NCBI RefSeq assembly: GCF_051857545.1
Contig: NZ_JBPZHB010000002.1
Location: 372,001-436,000, forward strand
Length of the DNA: 64,000 nt
DNA from: Larkinella sp051857545
GTDB lineage: Bacteria > Bacteroidota > Bacteroidia > Cytophagales > Spirosomataceae
Reading direction: 5' to 3'
Shown: positions 1 to 8,565 of the stretch, in pieces
How the letters are laid out: every line of letters starts with the position of its first letter
Position numbering within the stretch: position 1 is the stretch's first letter
Position numbers and translations under genes: made by a program
The notes under the pieces: generated by a model
The model's input: only the letters and a program-made list of their open reading frames with translations
What the model was told of the DNA's origin: nothing
The model's database searches: none

Positions 1-1851
1 CACCACCTGATCTGGGAAGTAGTTGATAACTCCATCGACGAAGCTTTAGCTGGTTATTGTGATACCATTCAGGTTACGATTAACGAAGATAATTCGATTA
101 CGGTGAAAGATAACGGCCGGGGTATTCCGACCGGAATGCAGACTAAATTAGGTAAATCAGCCCTTGAAGTGGTCATGACCGTGCTTCACGCGGGGGGTAA
201 GTTCGACAAGGATACGTACAAAGTGTCGGGTGGTTTGCACGGCGTGGGGGTTTCCTGCGTGAATGCACTCTCGACGTTTCTGCACGTTGAAGTACACCGC
301 GAAGGCAAAGTGTTCGAGCAGGAATACCACATCGGGCAGCCGGTTTATCCCGTTCGGGAAATCGGCACGGCAACGGATACCGGAACAACAGTACGCTTCA
401 AACCCGATGATTCGATTTTTACTGAAAGCGTTTACAAATACGATACCGTCGCCGGTCGTTTGCGCGAGCTGGCCTTTCTCAACAAACGCATCCGCATTAC
501 CCTGACCGATTTGCGTGATATGAATGAACAGGGCGAACCGCTGCACACGGAGTTCTATTCGGAAGGCGGTTTGACCGAGTTTGTGAAGTATGTGGATGAA
601 AGCCGTCCTTCCCTGGAAGGCATGTCGCCCATTTACATGGAACGTGAGACCGGGACAACGCCCGTTCAGGTGGCGATGGTTTATAACATGGAAGCGGGCG
701 AAAACATCTCTTCCTACGTCAACAATATCAACACAATCGAAGGCGGCACGCACGTGCAGGGATTCCGGACCGCCTTGACGCGGATTCTGAAAGGATATGC
801 CGAACGCAATGCGCATTTGTTGGGGAAAAACTCCGGTAAAGTGACCTTCGACGGGAGTGACTTCCGCAAGGGCCTAACCGCCGTTATTTCGGTGAAAGTG
901 GCTGAACCGCAGTTTGAAGGGCAGACCAAGACCAAACTGGGGAATAGCGATGTCGTTGGAGCCGTTAGCTCGACGGTGGCTGAAATGCTCGAAATGTGGC
1001 TGGAGGAACACCCGAAAGAAGCCTCGTCGATCGTTCGGAAGGTATTGATTTCAGCACAGGCCCGGATTGCCGCCGATCTGGCCTATAAACGCATCATGAC
1101 CGACCGCAAGGACTTCATGAGCGGGATGGGTCTGCCGGGTAAACTGGCCGACTGTTCGGATACCAACCCGGAGAATTGCGAAATCTACCTGGTGGAAGGG
1201 GATTCGGCCGGCGGTTCTGCCAAACAGGGCCGTAACCGCGCCTTCCAGGCCATCCTGCCGTTGCGGGGAAAAATCTTGAACGTGGAGAAAGCCCTGGAAC
1301 ACAAGATTTACGAAAACGAAGAAATCAAGAACATCATTACGGCGCTCGGGATTCGCTACGAACGCGTCAATGGTGAAACCGTGATGAACCTGGAGAAACT
1401 GCGGTATCATAAGGTAATCATCATGACCGATGCCGACGTCGATGGCAGCCACATCCGGACGCTGATTCTGACGCTGTTTTTCCGCCACATGCGCTCGCTG
1501 ATCGACAATGCGTTTCTGTACATCGCCCAGCCGCCGTTTTACCTGGTCAAAAAAGGCAAGGAAGAACGGTATTGCTGGACGGAGCAACAACGTGAAGCCG
1601 CTATTCGGGAACTGGCCGGATCGGGTCGTGAGGAGAACGTGAACGTGCAGCGGTACAAAGGTCTGGGAGAAATGAATCCGGAACAGTTGTGGAGCACGAC
1701 GATGGACCCCGAGAAACGGAGTCTCAAGCGGGTGACGATCGAGTCGGCCGCCGAAGCCGATCACGTCTTTTCGACCCTGATGGGCGATGAGGTGGCCCCC
1801 CGCCGGGAGTTCATTGAGCGAAACGCCAAATATGCAAAAGTAGACGTGTAA
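1..1851 (+). CDS. gyrB: DNA gyrase subunit B (5' end cut by window)
   Basis: ATPase subunit of DNA gyrase, which with GyrA introduces negative supercoils. The frame is open from base 1, where it reads HHLIWEVVDNSIDEALAGY, the GHKL ATP-binding motif that lies about 40 residues into GyrB, so only the extreme N-terminus is missing; 616 residues are visible. KDNGRGIP and GGLHGVGVSCVNAL complete the ATPase site. The TOPRIM domain shows EGDSAGGSAKQGRNR (near base 1195) and DADVDGSHI (near 1430). The C-terminal block QRYKGLGEMNPEQLW, followed by the MDPEKRSL segment, is GyrB-like rather than ParE-like. A strong intrinsic terminator follows 6 bp after the stop, so the gene ends its transcript. Confidence 0.97.
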   Translation, partial: HHLIWEVVDNSIDEALAGYCDTIQVTINEDNSITVKDNGRGIPTGMQTKLGKSALEVVMTVLHAGGKFDKDTYKVSGGLHGVGVSCVNALSTFLHVEVHREGKVFEQEYHIGQPVYPVREIGTATDTGTTVRFKPDDSIFTESVYKYDTVAGRLRELAFLNKRIRITLTDLRDMNEQGEPLHTEFYSEGGLTEFVKYVDESRPSLEGMSPIYMERETGTTPVQVAMVYNMEAGENISSYVNNINTIEGGTHVQGFRTALTRILKGYAERNAHLLGKNSGKVTFDGSDFRKGLTAVISVKVAEPQFEGQTKTKLGNSDVVGAVSSTVAEMLEMWLEEHPKEASSIVRKVLISAQARIAADLAYKRIMTDRKDFMSGMGLPGKLADCSDTNPENCEIYLVEGDSAGGSAKQGRNRAFQAILPLRGKILNVEKALEHKIYENEEIKNIITALGIRYERVNGETVMNLEKLRYHKVIIMTDADVDGSHIRTLILTLFFRHMRSLIDNAFLYIAQPPFYLVKKGKEERYCWTEQQREAAIRELAGSGREENVNVQRYKGLGEMNPEQLWSTTMDPEKRSLKRVTIESAAEADHVFSTLMGDEVAPRREFIERNAKYAKVDV

Positions 1852-1856
1852 GACAG

Positions 1857-1884
1857 AGCGGGCGAATAGCCCGCTTTTTTTTTG
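1857..1884 (+). terminator. Intrinsic terminator of gyrB
   Basis: The stem AGCGGGC / GCCCGCT with a 5-nt loop is followed by a run of nine or more T. It begins 6 bp after the gyrB stop. This is a textbook rho-independent terminator. Confidence 0.93.
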
Positions 1885-1970
1885 TTCGCTCAGGAACGGT
1901 TATCCGGAATGTTCCGGTAAACCCCTGCTGGTAAATACCATAATCCGGAAGAACGACAGAATTTTCTGTT

Positions 1971-2090
1971 TTAGGGGCGGTTAGAAAAATAACGGATCAA
2001 ATCGGGTAGGCTTTCGATAAACCAGTGAATGGTAAAATAAACCAGAATTACTGAAAAAAAACGCCAGGGTATTCTCGATTTTAGCCACAT
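1971..2090 (-). CDS. Possible 39-residue single-span membrane protein
   Basis: A short frame from ATG to TAA encodes 39 residues beginning MWLKSRIPWRFF. A hydrophobic stretch (FFSVILVYFTIHWFI, about residues 11-25) is flanked by basic residues, as in single-span small membrane proteins. It lies in an otherwise gene-free AT-rich region and has no recognised relatives or clear ribosome-binding site. It could be a chance frame. Confidence 0.25.
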   Translation of the reverse strand: MWLKSRIPWRFFSVILVYFTIHWFIESLPDLIRYFSNRP

Positions 2091-3046
2091 AGTACGGAAG
2101 GGGTTAATTTGATTTTATTTTTTGGAGTAACGACCATTAGAATTAAGGGCTTGGTGCCACAGGAAATTTTTAATTGCTACCCAAAAGGTTCAATGAATGG
2201 CGCATGTTAAAGGGCGACAAAAAGAATTGGATCGTAGGTATACTGCTAAATCTGAGCAGATAGAGAGGCTAAACAACTCATTGCTGCTTAGCATGAAAGG
2301 CTGTTAAAGACCTGTTTTATTGGAATAGATCACCCTGAATTAAATAAACAGAATGTAAAAAAAGGCTATGCGGCACTAAAACAGCTTTTTGATGCGGTTC
2401 TGGGTGTTCACTATTGGGTTAAAAAATTCCAATTTTTTGCTGGTATTGCCGATAAAACGATTTATTTGATTTTTTATTGTTAAGCTAATCCACTGCATAG
2501 TAGATAAATAAATGGTGATAAGGGATAGACCCGAATATCCGGGTTAGTATTCGGCGGAATGGTATGTACTAATCATTATAAGCCAGTCTATTTTGTAGAT
2601 CAGTCATTATAAAAACCGATACATTGCGTATGCTATTAGATTAATATTATACAATTCCCGTACCAAAATTTCTAAAACACGACTGAAGGTTTCAATTATA
2701 AATGAATTATTTTTGCGTATACAATAATAGAAAAGATATAACATGGAAAGAATTGGTGCGAAAAATGCTTCGGCGTTCTTCTTTGCCGTTTTTTTGAGTG
2801 GACGACCCTTTTGGTACAGAATCTGTTTGTATGAAGTGACAGACAGGTGCCATAAACTAAAAAGTAGCGTACGAAGTTGTCATACTATGCGTTACTTGAA
2901 TACAATAAAGTTCATCCCTACCTATGACCGGCAAAAGTCCTTCACAAAAAGATAATATGGAAAGGAAGGGTTCTTTCGGGAATCTTTTCTCGTTTTTCTC
3001 AGGGCGTAAAGTAACTTTACCATCCGATTCGGAAGATGGTAAGGCT
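2091..3046. other. AT-rich gene-poor gap with possible coding remnants
   Basis: This stretch upstream of ppk1 is clearly more AT-rich than its surroundings and has no convincing gene. Two fragments look faintly coding on the plus strand. One is a 36-codon frame at 2197-2307 rich in charged residues (KGRQKELDRRYTAKSEQIER). The other is a stretch open from 2292 to 2483 without an ATG, containing HPELNKQNVKKGYAALKQLF. They overlap in different frames, as expected for a decayed gene. Neither is recognised. A TATTTTTG sequence at 2708-2715 resembles a Bacteroidota -7 box, but no good -33 partner was found. Confidence 0.3.
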
Positions 3047-5245
3047 ATGAAAATAAACGAAAAACTGGCGAACGTCATCGACCAGAGCAACTACATCAGC
3101 CGTGACCTGAGCTGGCTGAAATTCAATGACCGGGTACTGGATCAGGCCCGCACGCCAGAACGCCATCTACTCGACCGACTCAAGTTCCTGGCCATTACGG
3201 CGTCGAACCTGGACGAGTTTTTTACCATTCGCATCGGGAGTCTCTACAATTACCTCGACTACGGAAAAGAGCGCGTCGACTACTCCGGTTTGCGGGAAAT
3301 TCCTTTCCGAAAAGCCCTGATGACGGCGGCACAGCAGTTCAGCCGGGACCAGCGTGCGGTTTTCGATGAATTGAAGGCGTCGTTCAAGGACATCGACTTT
3401 CGGTTTGTCGGACTGAGCGACCTTACCGACGAGGAGCGGGTGAAAGCGGTCGATTATTTCGACCGGACCATTTATCCCATGTTGACGCCGATGGTCTACG
3501 ACTATACGCACACCTTTCCGATGTTGCTGGCAAAGGTGCTGATTTTCAGCGTCGTAACCCAGGACCCCAGCCGCCCCGTGAAAGCCGGGGATGATGACGA
3601 GAACCAGCGGTTATCGTTCGTTCAGATTCCGGCCAATCTGCCCCGTTTCATGCCGTTTGAGCGCAAAGACGAAACGTGTTTTCTGCCGATAGAAGAAATT
3701 ATCCGTCAGGAAATCAAGAAGTTATACCGGAATGTGGAGATCGATTCGGTTAATCTGATGCGGATAACGCGAAACGGTGATTTCACGCTGGAGGAAAGCG
3801 ACGATATCGAAAACGATTTTATCGACGAAATCAAGCAGAAGATCAAAAACCGCCGTCTGGGTCGCGTGGTTCGCGTTGAAATCGAACCCAATGCGTCGGA
3901 ATGGATGGTGAATCTGTTGAAAAAGCGTTGGGAAATTGATGACTACAATCTGTTTGAAAATGCGCAACTGATTGATTATACGAGCCTTTGGCAAGTCGTT
4001 CGGCACCCGGAATTTCGCGATGAACTGCCCACGCCCCCGGCCCCCGTACCGGCTTTGGGAATGCGTCGGGAGAAAAATGCAGACATCTTTGAGTTGATGA
4101 AAGAGCGGGATATTCTGCTCCATCATCCGTATAACAACTTCGAGCCAGTGATGTCGCTGCTGGAACAGGCTGCCGAAGATCCCAATGTGCTGGCCATCAA
4201 ACTCACAATCTATCGCCTGGCCAAACGGTCGCGGATTACGGAAGCCTTGCTGAAAGCCGCCGAAAACGGCAAACACGTCTCGGTTTTGTTTGAAGTGAAA
4301 GCCCGTTTCGACGAAGAAAACAACATTCGGGAAGCCCAGCGGCTGCAAAAAGCCGGGTGCTTTGTGATTTACGGGATCAGTAGTTATAAAACGCATACCA
4401 AACTGCTGCTGGTGGTTCGGAGTGAAGGTTCGCGTGTGGTTCGGTATGCCCACCTGTCGAGTGGAAACTACAACGAAGAGACGTCGAAACTTTACACTGA
4501 CATCGGTTTGCTGACCACCGACGAGGTGTATACGCACGATATTTCCGAATTCTTTAATGTCATTACCGGACATTCGCTGCCCAACGATTACCAGTATTTG
4601 ATTACCGCCCCGCGCGATATGCGGAAGCAACTGGTCAAGCTCATCCGGGCCGAATCCGAAAACGCCAGAGCGGGGTTACCGAGCGGTATTTGCATCAAAA
4701 TCAACTCCCTGGAAGATCAGGAGGTGATTGATGAACTCTACAAGGCGTCTCAGGCGGGGGTGCCCATTCGGCTCATCGTACGCGGTATTTGCTGCCTGCG
4801 GCCCCATCGGCAGGGGTTGAGTGAGAATATTACCGTCCGGTCGATTGTCGGCGACTTTCTGGAACATACGCGTCTGTTTTATTTTCACAACAACGACGAT
4901 CCGAAGATTTACGGCGGCAGTGCCGATGTCATGGTGCGCAGTTTCGATCGGCGCATCGAATCGTTGTTTTTGCTGGTGGACAAACGGGTGAAACAGCAGG
5001 CCATTCACCTGCTGGATTACAATCTGCGTGACAACGTCAACGCCTATGAACTTCACGAAGACGGGGTTTATGTACGATGTTGCGTAGAGGAAGAAACCGA
5101 GCAGCCGTTCAACATTCAGAAGAAGTTTTTTGAAGTGACGCAGAAAGAAGTCATGCAGGCGAAATTATTCGTGAACGAAAAACCAATCGAGCCTGAGCCA
5201 CCCCAACCGGAAACGCAGCCGGAAACGGAGGTTCAGACGAGTTGA
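3047..5245 (+). CDS. ppk1: Polyphosphate kinase 1
   Basis: Reversibly transfers the gamma phosphate of ATP onto inorganic polyphosphate. The domains follow the family order. The N-terminal domain starts at YISRDLSWLKFNDRVLDQA. The head domain contains FVQIPANLPRF. The first phospholipase-D-like catalytic domain carries RYAHLSSGNYNEE with the autophosphorylated histidine, and the second has EHTRLFYFHNNDDPKIYGGS. I start at the ATG giving MKINEKLANVIDQ (732 aa, close to the usual 690-720). The frame runs on upstream to an ATG at 2924, but those 41 residues are low-complexity and outside the family. The C-terminus is a short Pro/Glu/Gln tail. A palindromic element begins 4 bp after the stop. Confidence 0.95.
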   Translation: MKINEKLANVIDQSNYISRDLSWLKFNDRVLDQARTPERHLLDRLKFLAITASNLDEFFTIRIGSLYNYLDYGKERVDYSGLREIPFRKALMTAAQQFSRDQRAVFDELKASFKDIDFRFVGLSDLTDEERVKAVDYFDRTIYPMLTPMVYDYTHTFPMLLAKVLIFSVVTQDPSRPVKAGDDDENQRLSFVQIPANLPRFMPFERKDETCFLPIEEIIRQEIKKLYRNVEIDSVNLMRITRNGDFTLEESDDIENDFIDEIKQKIKNRRLGRVVRVEIEPNASEWMVNLLKKRWEIDDYNLFENAQLIDYTSLWQVVRHPEFRDELPTPPAPVPALGMRREKNADIFELMKERDILLHHPYNNFEPVMSLLEQAAEDPNVLAIKLTIYRLAKRSRITEALLKAAENGKHVSVLFEVKARFDEENNIREAQRLQKAGCFVIYGISSYKTHTKLLLVVRSEGSRVVRYAHLSSGNYNEETSKLYTDIGLLTTDEVYTHDISEFFNVITGHSLPNDYQYLITAPRDMRKQLVKLIRAESENARAGLPSGICIKINSLEDQEVIDELYKASQAGVPIRLIVRGICCLRPHRQGLSENITVRSIVGDFLEHTRLFYFHNNDDPKIYGGSADVMVRSFDRRIESLFLLVDKRVKQQAIHLLDYNLRDNVNAYELHEDGVYVRCCVEEETEQPFNIQKKFFEVTQKEVMQAKLFVNEKPIEPEPPQPETQPETEVQTS

Positions 5246-5249
5246 TGCG

Positions 5250-5331
5250 GTTTACGGTATCCAATTTACGGTGGCTGACGCGTGTGAAGCGTGCGTCAGC
5301 CACCGTAAACCGTAAACTGAATACCGTAAAC
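5250..5331. repeat. Word-palindrome A between convergent genes (GCTGACGCGT core)
   Basis: The whole gap between the convergent ppk1 and lipoprotein genes is a nested palindrome. The inner arms 5265-5281 and 5293-5309 form a perfect 17-bp inverted repeat, and the outer arms 5250-5260 and 5321-5331 a perfect 11-bp one. The arms are built from reiterated TTTACGG words. The inner arm ends in GCTGACGC (5274-5281), extended to GCTGACGCGT. The last base of the right arm lies in the neighbouring gene's stop codon. It probably works as a bidirectional transcription barrier. The same core recurs in elements near 28.4, 46.2 and 63.8 kb. Confidence 0.8.
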
Positions 5332-6938
5332 TAATACTTGCAAAACTCCGGTGAGGCAATTTCGAACGCCAGCGTGTTGTGGTCGGGCACAAACCGGTTT
5401 TTCTCCAGCGGCCAGCTTGCTCCGCCATCGGTGCTAACCCGAATATCATACGGTTTTTTAACTTGCAGCTTATAGGACACGGTCTTGGTACTTTTCCGAT
5501 CCAGGGTAACCAGGTCGCGCCAATCCCGTTTCCCGGCGTCACTGTATTGCAAACGGATCCGGGCGGGCAACCTGGATTCGTCCAGTTTTGTGGGGGGCGG
5601 ACAGGCAAAATTAAAACTTACGGTGATGGGCGGTGGAACCGCTAATTTTTGCAAATCCAGGACTTGTGGGCTGCGGTTGCAGGTTTGCTGGGGCGTGGTT
5701 TCAAGCACCGGCTGCCCCGGATTACCGCTGCTGTATGCATCGTTGAAGGCAAAAACCTGCAACCGGACTTTCCGGTTCTGCAAAAGATTCGTCAGGACGA
5801 TGCGGCTACCATTGTTCAACGGCGTATAAAACGAGCTCAGTTCCTGCCGCGTATCGGCATCGACCACCTTGCAGAGGTACTGGATGTCAACCTGATTCAA
5901 TTGACTGCTTACCGTAAAAATGGGCCCCTCGTCACAAACCGCCTGGGTCCAGCCAGCCACCCACAAGGCCGGATGCGCGATCGAAAGGGTACACTCCGGT
6001 TGTCCGGTGGAAGCATTGCGGGAAACCACTCCCGGTTTTTCCTGCTGCCAGTGGTTGCTAACCCGGTCATAGCGATACAATGGGATTTCGTCGCCCGGCT
6101 GAAGCGGGCGACCCAGGGCGGGGTTGATGGTGGCTGGATTGAGCGTCATGACGCAGGAAACCGGTTTCGAAATCTGTTGAACCAGTCGGAATTGGTCATC
6201 ATGGAATTCCAGCGAGAAAGCCCCCGCAATCTGGCTGAGTTGCAATGGTCCCAACTTTTCTCCGCCAGCAGTGGTAACCGACGACATGATGGTACCGTTC
6301 GGCAGAAAATCGGCGGGGTTGTTACCCCGGTTTTCGATGTGGAGCAAAGCCGCCGTCAAAGGGCCGCTCAACAGGGTTCCATCAGCTTCCTTAAAATCAG
6401 AACCGGGTTCAATGCGAGCGGTTACATTGTCCTGTTTCTGGTTGATAACGGGCGTCTTGATGGCTAAGCCGGCAACCAGCGGTAGTTCGATCGCATCTAC
6501 CTGCGTCGCCGACAGGTGGGTGGGCGGGTCACTCAGTTTGAGCCACTTTGGTGACAGGCTGTATCGGCCCGTATCAGCCAGTTTAACCGGCTGAATAATG
6601 TCCAAGTAACCCGCCGATTTGGCGGCAACAACAAAATGGAGCGGATCGTTTTTCGAATACATGGCCTCGGGTGAAGCCGCCAGAATCAGCACGCCATCCG
6701 CATTTACTTTGTAATTTGTCGTATTGAGAGTTGTCACAATTTGGTCGGCATCGGCCCCGGCCACCGCTAGCTCAATCTCTTTTGGCATCGGTCCTTTCAG
6801 ACTCCGGAACCGGAACTCAACAATTCCGTTTTCAATGGGGTCTTTAAATCCAATCCCCACATCATCCAGCGGATTCTGGCAGGCATTGCTGAGAAATAGC
6901 AGCATTGTCAGAAAAAAAGAAAATACTATCTTTTTCAT
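5331..6938 (-). CDS. Large lipoprotein of unknown function
   Basis: The 535-residue product starts MKKIVFSFFLTMLLFLSNAC, a lysine-rich, hydrophobic SpII signal ending in a lipobox whose cysteine is residue 20. It should therefore be a lipoprotein of the outer or inner membrane. The rest is beta-rich by appearance, with no TM segments and several cysteines in the C-terminal half (CDEGPIF, LCKVVDADT, TCNRSPQ, FACPPP). Those spacings suggest repeated Ig-like or fibronectin-like modules, each opened by a cysteine. I recognise no enzyme motif. It is transcribed away from nupC and converges on ppk1. Confidence 0.85.
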   Translation of the reverse strand: MKKIVFSFFLTMLLFLSNACQNPLDDVGIGFKDPIENGIVEFRFRSLKGPMPKEIELAVAGADADQIVTTLNTTNYKVNADGVLILAASPEAMYSKNDPLHFVVAAKSAGYLDIIQPVKLADTGRYSLSPKWLKLSDPPTHLSATQVDAIELPLVAGLAIKTPVINQKQDNVTARIEPGSDFKEADGTLLSGPLTAALLHIENRGNNPADFLPNGTIMSSVTTAGGEKLGPLQLSQIAGAFSLEFHDDQFRLVQQISKPVSCVMTLNPATINPALGRPLQPGDEIPLYRYDRVSNHWQQEKPGVVSRNASTGQPECTLSIAHPALWVAGWTQAVCDEGPIFTVSSQLNQVDIQYLCKVVDADTRQELSSFYTPLNNGSRIVLTNLLQNRKVRLQVFAFNDAYSSGNPGQPVLETTPQQTCNRSPQVLDLQKLAVPPPITVSFNFACPPPTKLDESRLPARIRLQYSDAGKRDWRDLVTLDRKSTKTVSYKLQVKKPYDIRVSTDGGASWPLEKNRFVPDHNTLAFEIASPEFCKY

Positions 6939-7218
6939 ATATCCAATAATTATTGAAATAATTCAATTTAATTCCTTGGTAATCAGAGATAATAAGATAA
7001 CAGATTTTCTTTGTTTTTGTCTGATAATTAACGAAAAAAAGAGAGTAACAACGGGATGAAAGACGCTGAACATCGGAGAAAGCACGACATTCACGAACAG
7101 GAAATAAACCGTTATCCGATGAGAAAACCGGCTAATTCGCATTCGGGACCGGTCATTCCTTCTTATCTTCACAAGTTTTTTGTAAACTACCGTACACTTC
7201 AACTAACCAGCGTATTGA
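6939..7218. other. Divergent intergenic region, lipoprotein / nupC
   Basis: This 280-bp AT-rich gap between the two divergent genes must hold both promoters. I could not place a convincing TTTG / TAnnTTTG pair for either. The short frames crossing it have no protein-like composition. Confidence 0.4.
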
Positions 7219-8460
7219 ATGAGCCGTTTTACCGGACTGATCGGCATCGTATTGATTTTGGGCATCGCCTATGCCATGTCAAACAACCGCAAAGCAATTA
7301 ACTATCGAACTGTGGGAGTTGGGTTGTTACTCCAGTTTGGATTGGCGGTTTTTATTCTGAAAACGGACATCGGTCAGCAGATTTTCCAGACATTGGGGCA
7401 GTTTGTCGACCGGCTTTTACAGAAATCAGTCAAGGGCGCTGAATTTGTTTTTTCTCCGTTGGTCAACCGCGAGTTGCTCAGCAAAGCATTCGGTCCCGAA
7501 AACGGCTTTATTTTCTTTTTTCAGGTCATCCCAACCATCATTTTCGTAGCGGTTCTGGTCAATATTTTCTACCATCTGGGCATCATGCAGCGGGTTGTAG
7601 CGGTGCTGGCGCGGTTCATGAAATGGTTGATGGGCGTCAGTGGTGCCGAGGCATTGTCAAACGTTTCGAGTACGTTTGTCGGACAGGTCGAAGCGCAGAT
7701 CATGATCAAACCGTATCTGAAAACCATGACGCAATCGGAATTGCTGGCGTCGATGACGGGCAGTTTTGCCTGCATTGCCGGGGGCGTTCTGGCGGTCTAC
7801 ATTTCGCTGGGCGTACCGGCACCGTATCTGTTGGCTGCCAGTTTGATGGCCGCACCGGGTGCGCTGGTGATCAGCAAAATCGTTTTTCCCGAAACCGAAG
7901 TCTCGGAAACGGAAGGCATCGTGAAGCTGGAAATCAAAAAAAGCCACGCCAACCTGCTCGATGCCATTGCTTCCGGTGCGGCTGAAGGGCTGAAAGTGGG
8001 ATTCAATGTGATTGCCATGCTGATCGGTTTCATCGCTCTGATGGCCTTGCTCGACAGTATTCTGTTCCGGATCGGGTATTACATTTTCGGATTTCCGAAC
8101 CTGAGTCTCAACTTTTTGCTGGGCCATGTCTTTTCCGTCTTTGCCTGGGCCATGGGCGTTCCGTCGAAGGATATTCAGGCTGCGGGCTCGTTGATGGGGA
8201 CGAAGATGGTGGTGAACGAATTTGTTGCGTATCTCGACCTGGTGAAAATCAAAAACACACTCGACCCCAAAACCATCGCCATCACCAGCTTTGCACTCTG
8301 CGGTTTTGCCAATTTTTCGTCGATTGCCATTCAGGTGGGCGGTATCGGTGAACTGGCGCCCTCGCGCCGGAGCGATCTGGCCAAACTGGGTTTCAAAGCC
8401 CTGATCTGCGGAACGCTGGCGTCGTATATGTCTGCGACCCTCGCCGGTTTGCTGCTCTAA
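7219..8460 (+). CDS. nupC: Concentrative nucleoside transporter, NupC/CNT family
   Basis: An inner-membrane symporter importing nucleosides with H+ or Na+. The 413-aa protein has about ten hydrophobic segments. It carries CNT-family landmarks: a phenylalanine/isoleucine-rich first half ending in VEAQIMIKPYL, the LTGSFA-like MTGSFACIAGGVLAVYISLG, and a C-terminal AITSFALCGFANFSSIAIQVGG followed by APSRRSDLAKLGFKAL. Length and motif order fit bacterial CNTs. It stands alone, divergent from the lipoprotein gene and about 105 bp upstream of the acyl-CoA synthetase. Substrate range (pyrimidine versus purine) cannot be told from the sequence. Confidence 0.93.
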   Translation: MSRFTGLIGIVLILGIAYAMSNNRKAINYRTVGVGLLLQFGLAVFILKTDIGQQIFQTLGQFVDRLLQKSVKGAEFVFSPLVNRELLSKAFGPENGFIFFFQVIPTIIFVAVLVNIFYHLGIMQRVVAVLARFMKWLMGVSGAEALSNVSSTFVGQVEAQIMIKPYLKTMTQSELLASMTGSFACIAGGVLAVYISLGVPAPYLLAASLMAAPGALVISKIVFPETEVSETEGIVKLEIKKSHANLLDAIASGAAEGLKVGFNVIAMLIGFIALMALLDSILFRIGYYIFGFPNLSLNFLLGHVFSVFAWAMGVPSKDIQAAGSLMGTKMVVNEFVAYLDLVKIKNTLDPKTIAITSFALCGFANFSSIAIQVGGIGELAPSRRSDLAKLGFKALICGTLASYMSATLAGLLL

Positions 8461-8565
8461 AATAAAACCGCTACAGAACGGCAGGATTTGACTGAAATCC
8501 TATAATTTCAGCAGGATTTTCTTGTCTTATTGCTGGCCTTTGTCGGCCTTCCTATCCCTATTGTG

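Noticed and set aside
2743..2955. 70-residue plus-strand frame before ppk1
   Set aside because: Irregular composition, no recognisable motif, overlaps the extended ppk1 frame and lies in AT-rich spacer.
7056..7301. 81-residue frame before nupC
   Set aside because: Overlaps the nupC start in another frame and looks like translated spacer (charged, no pattern).
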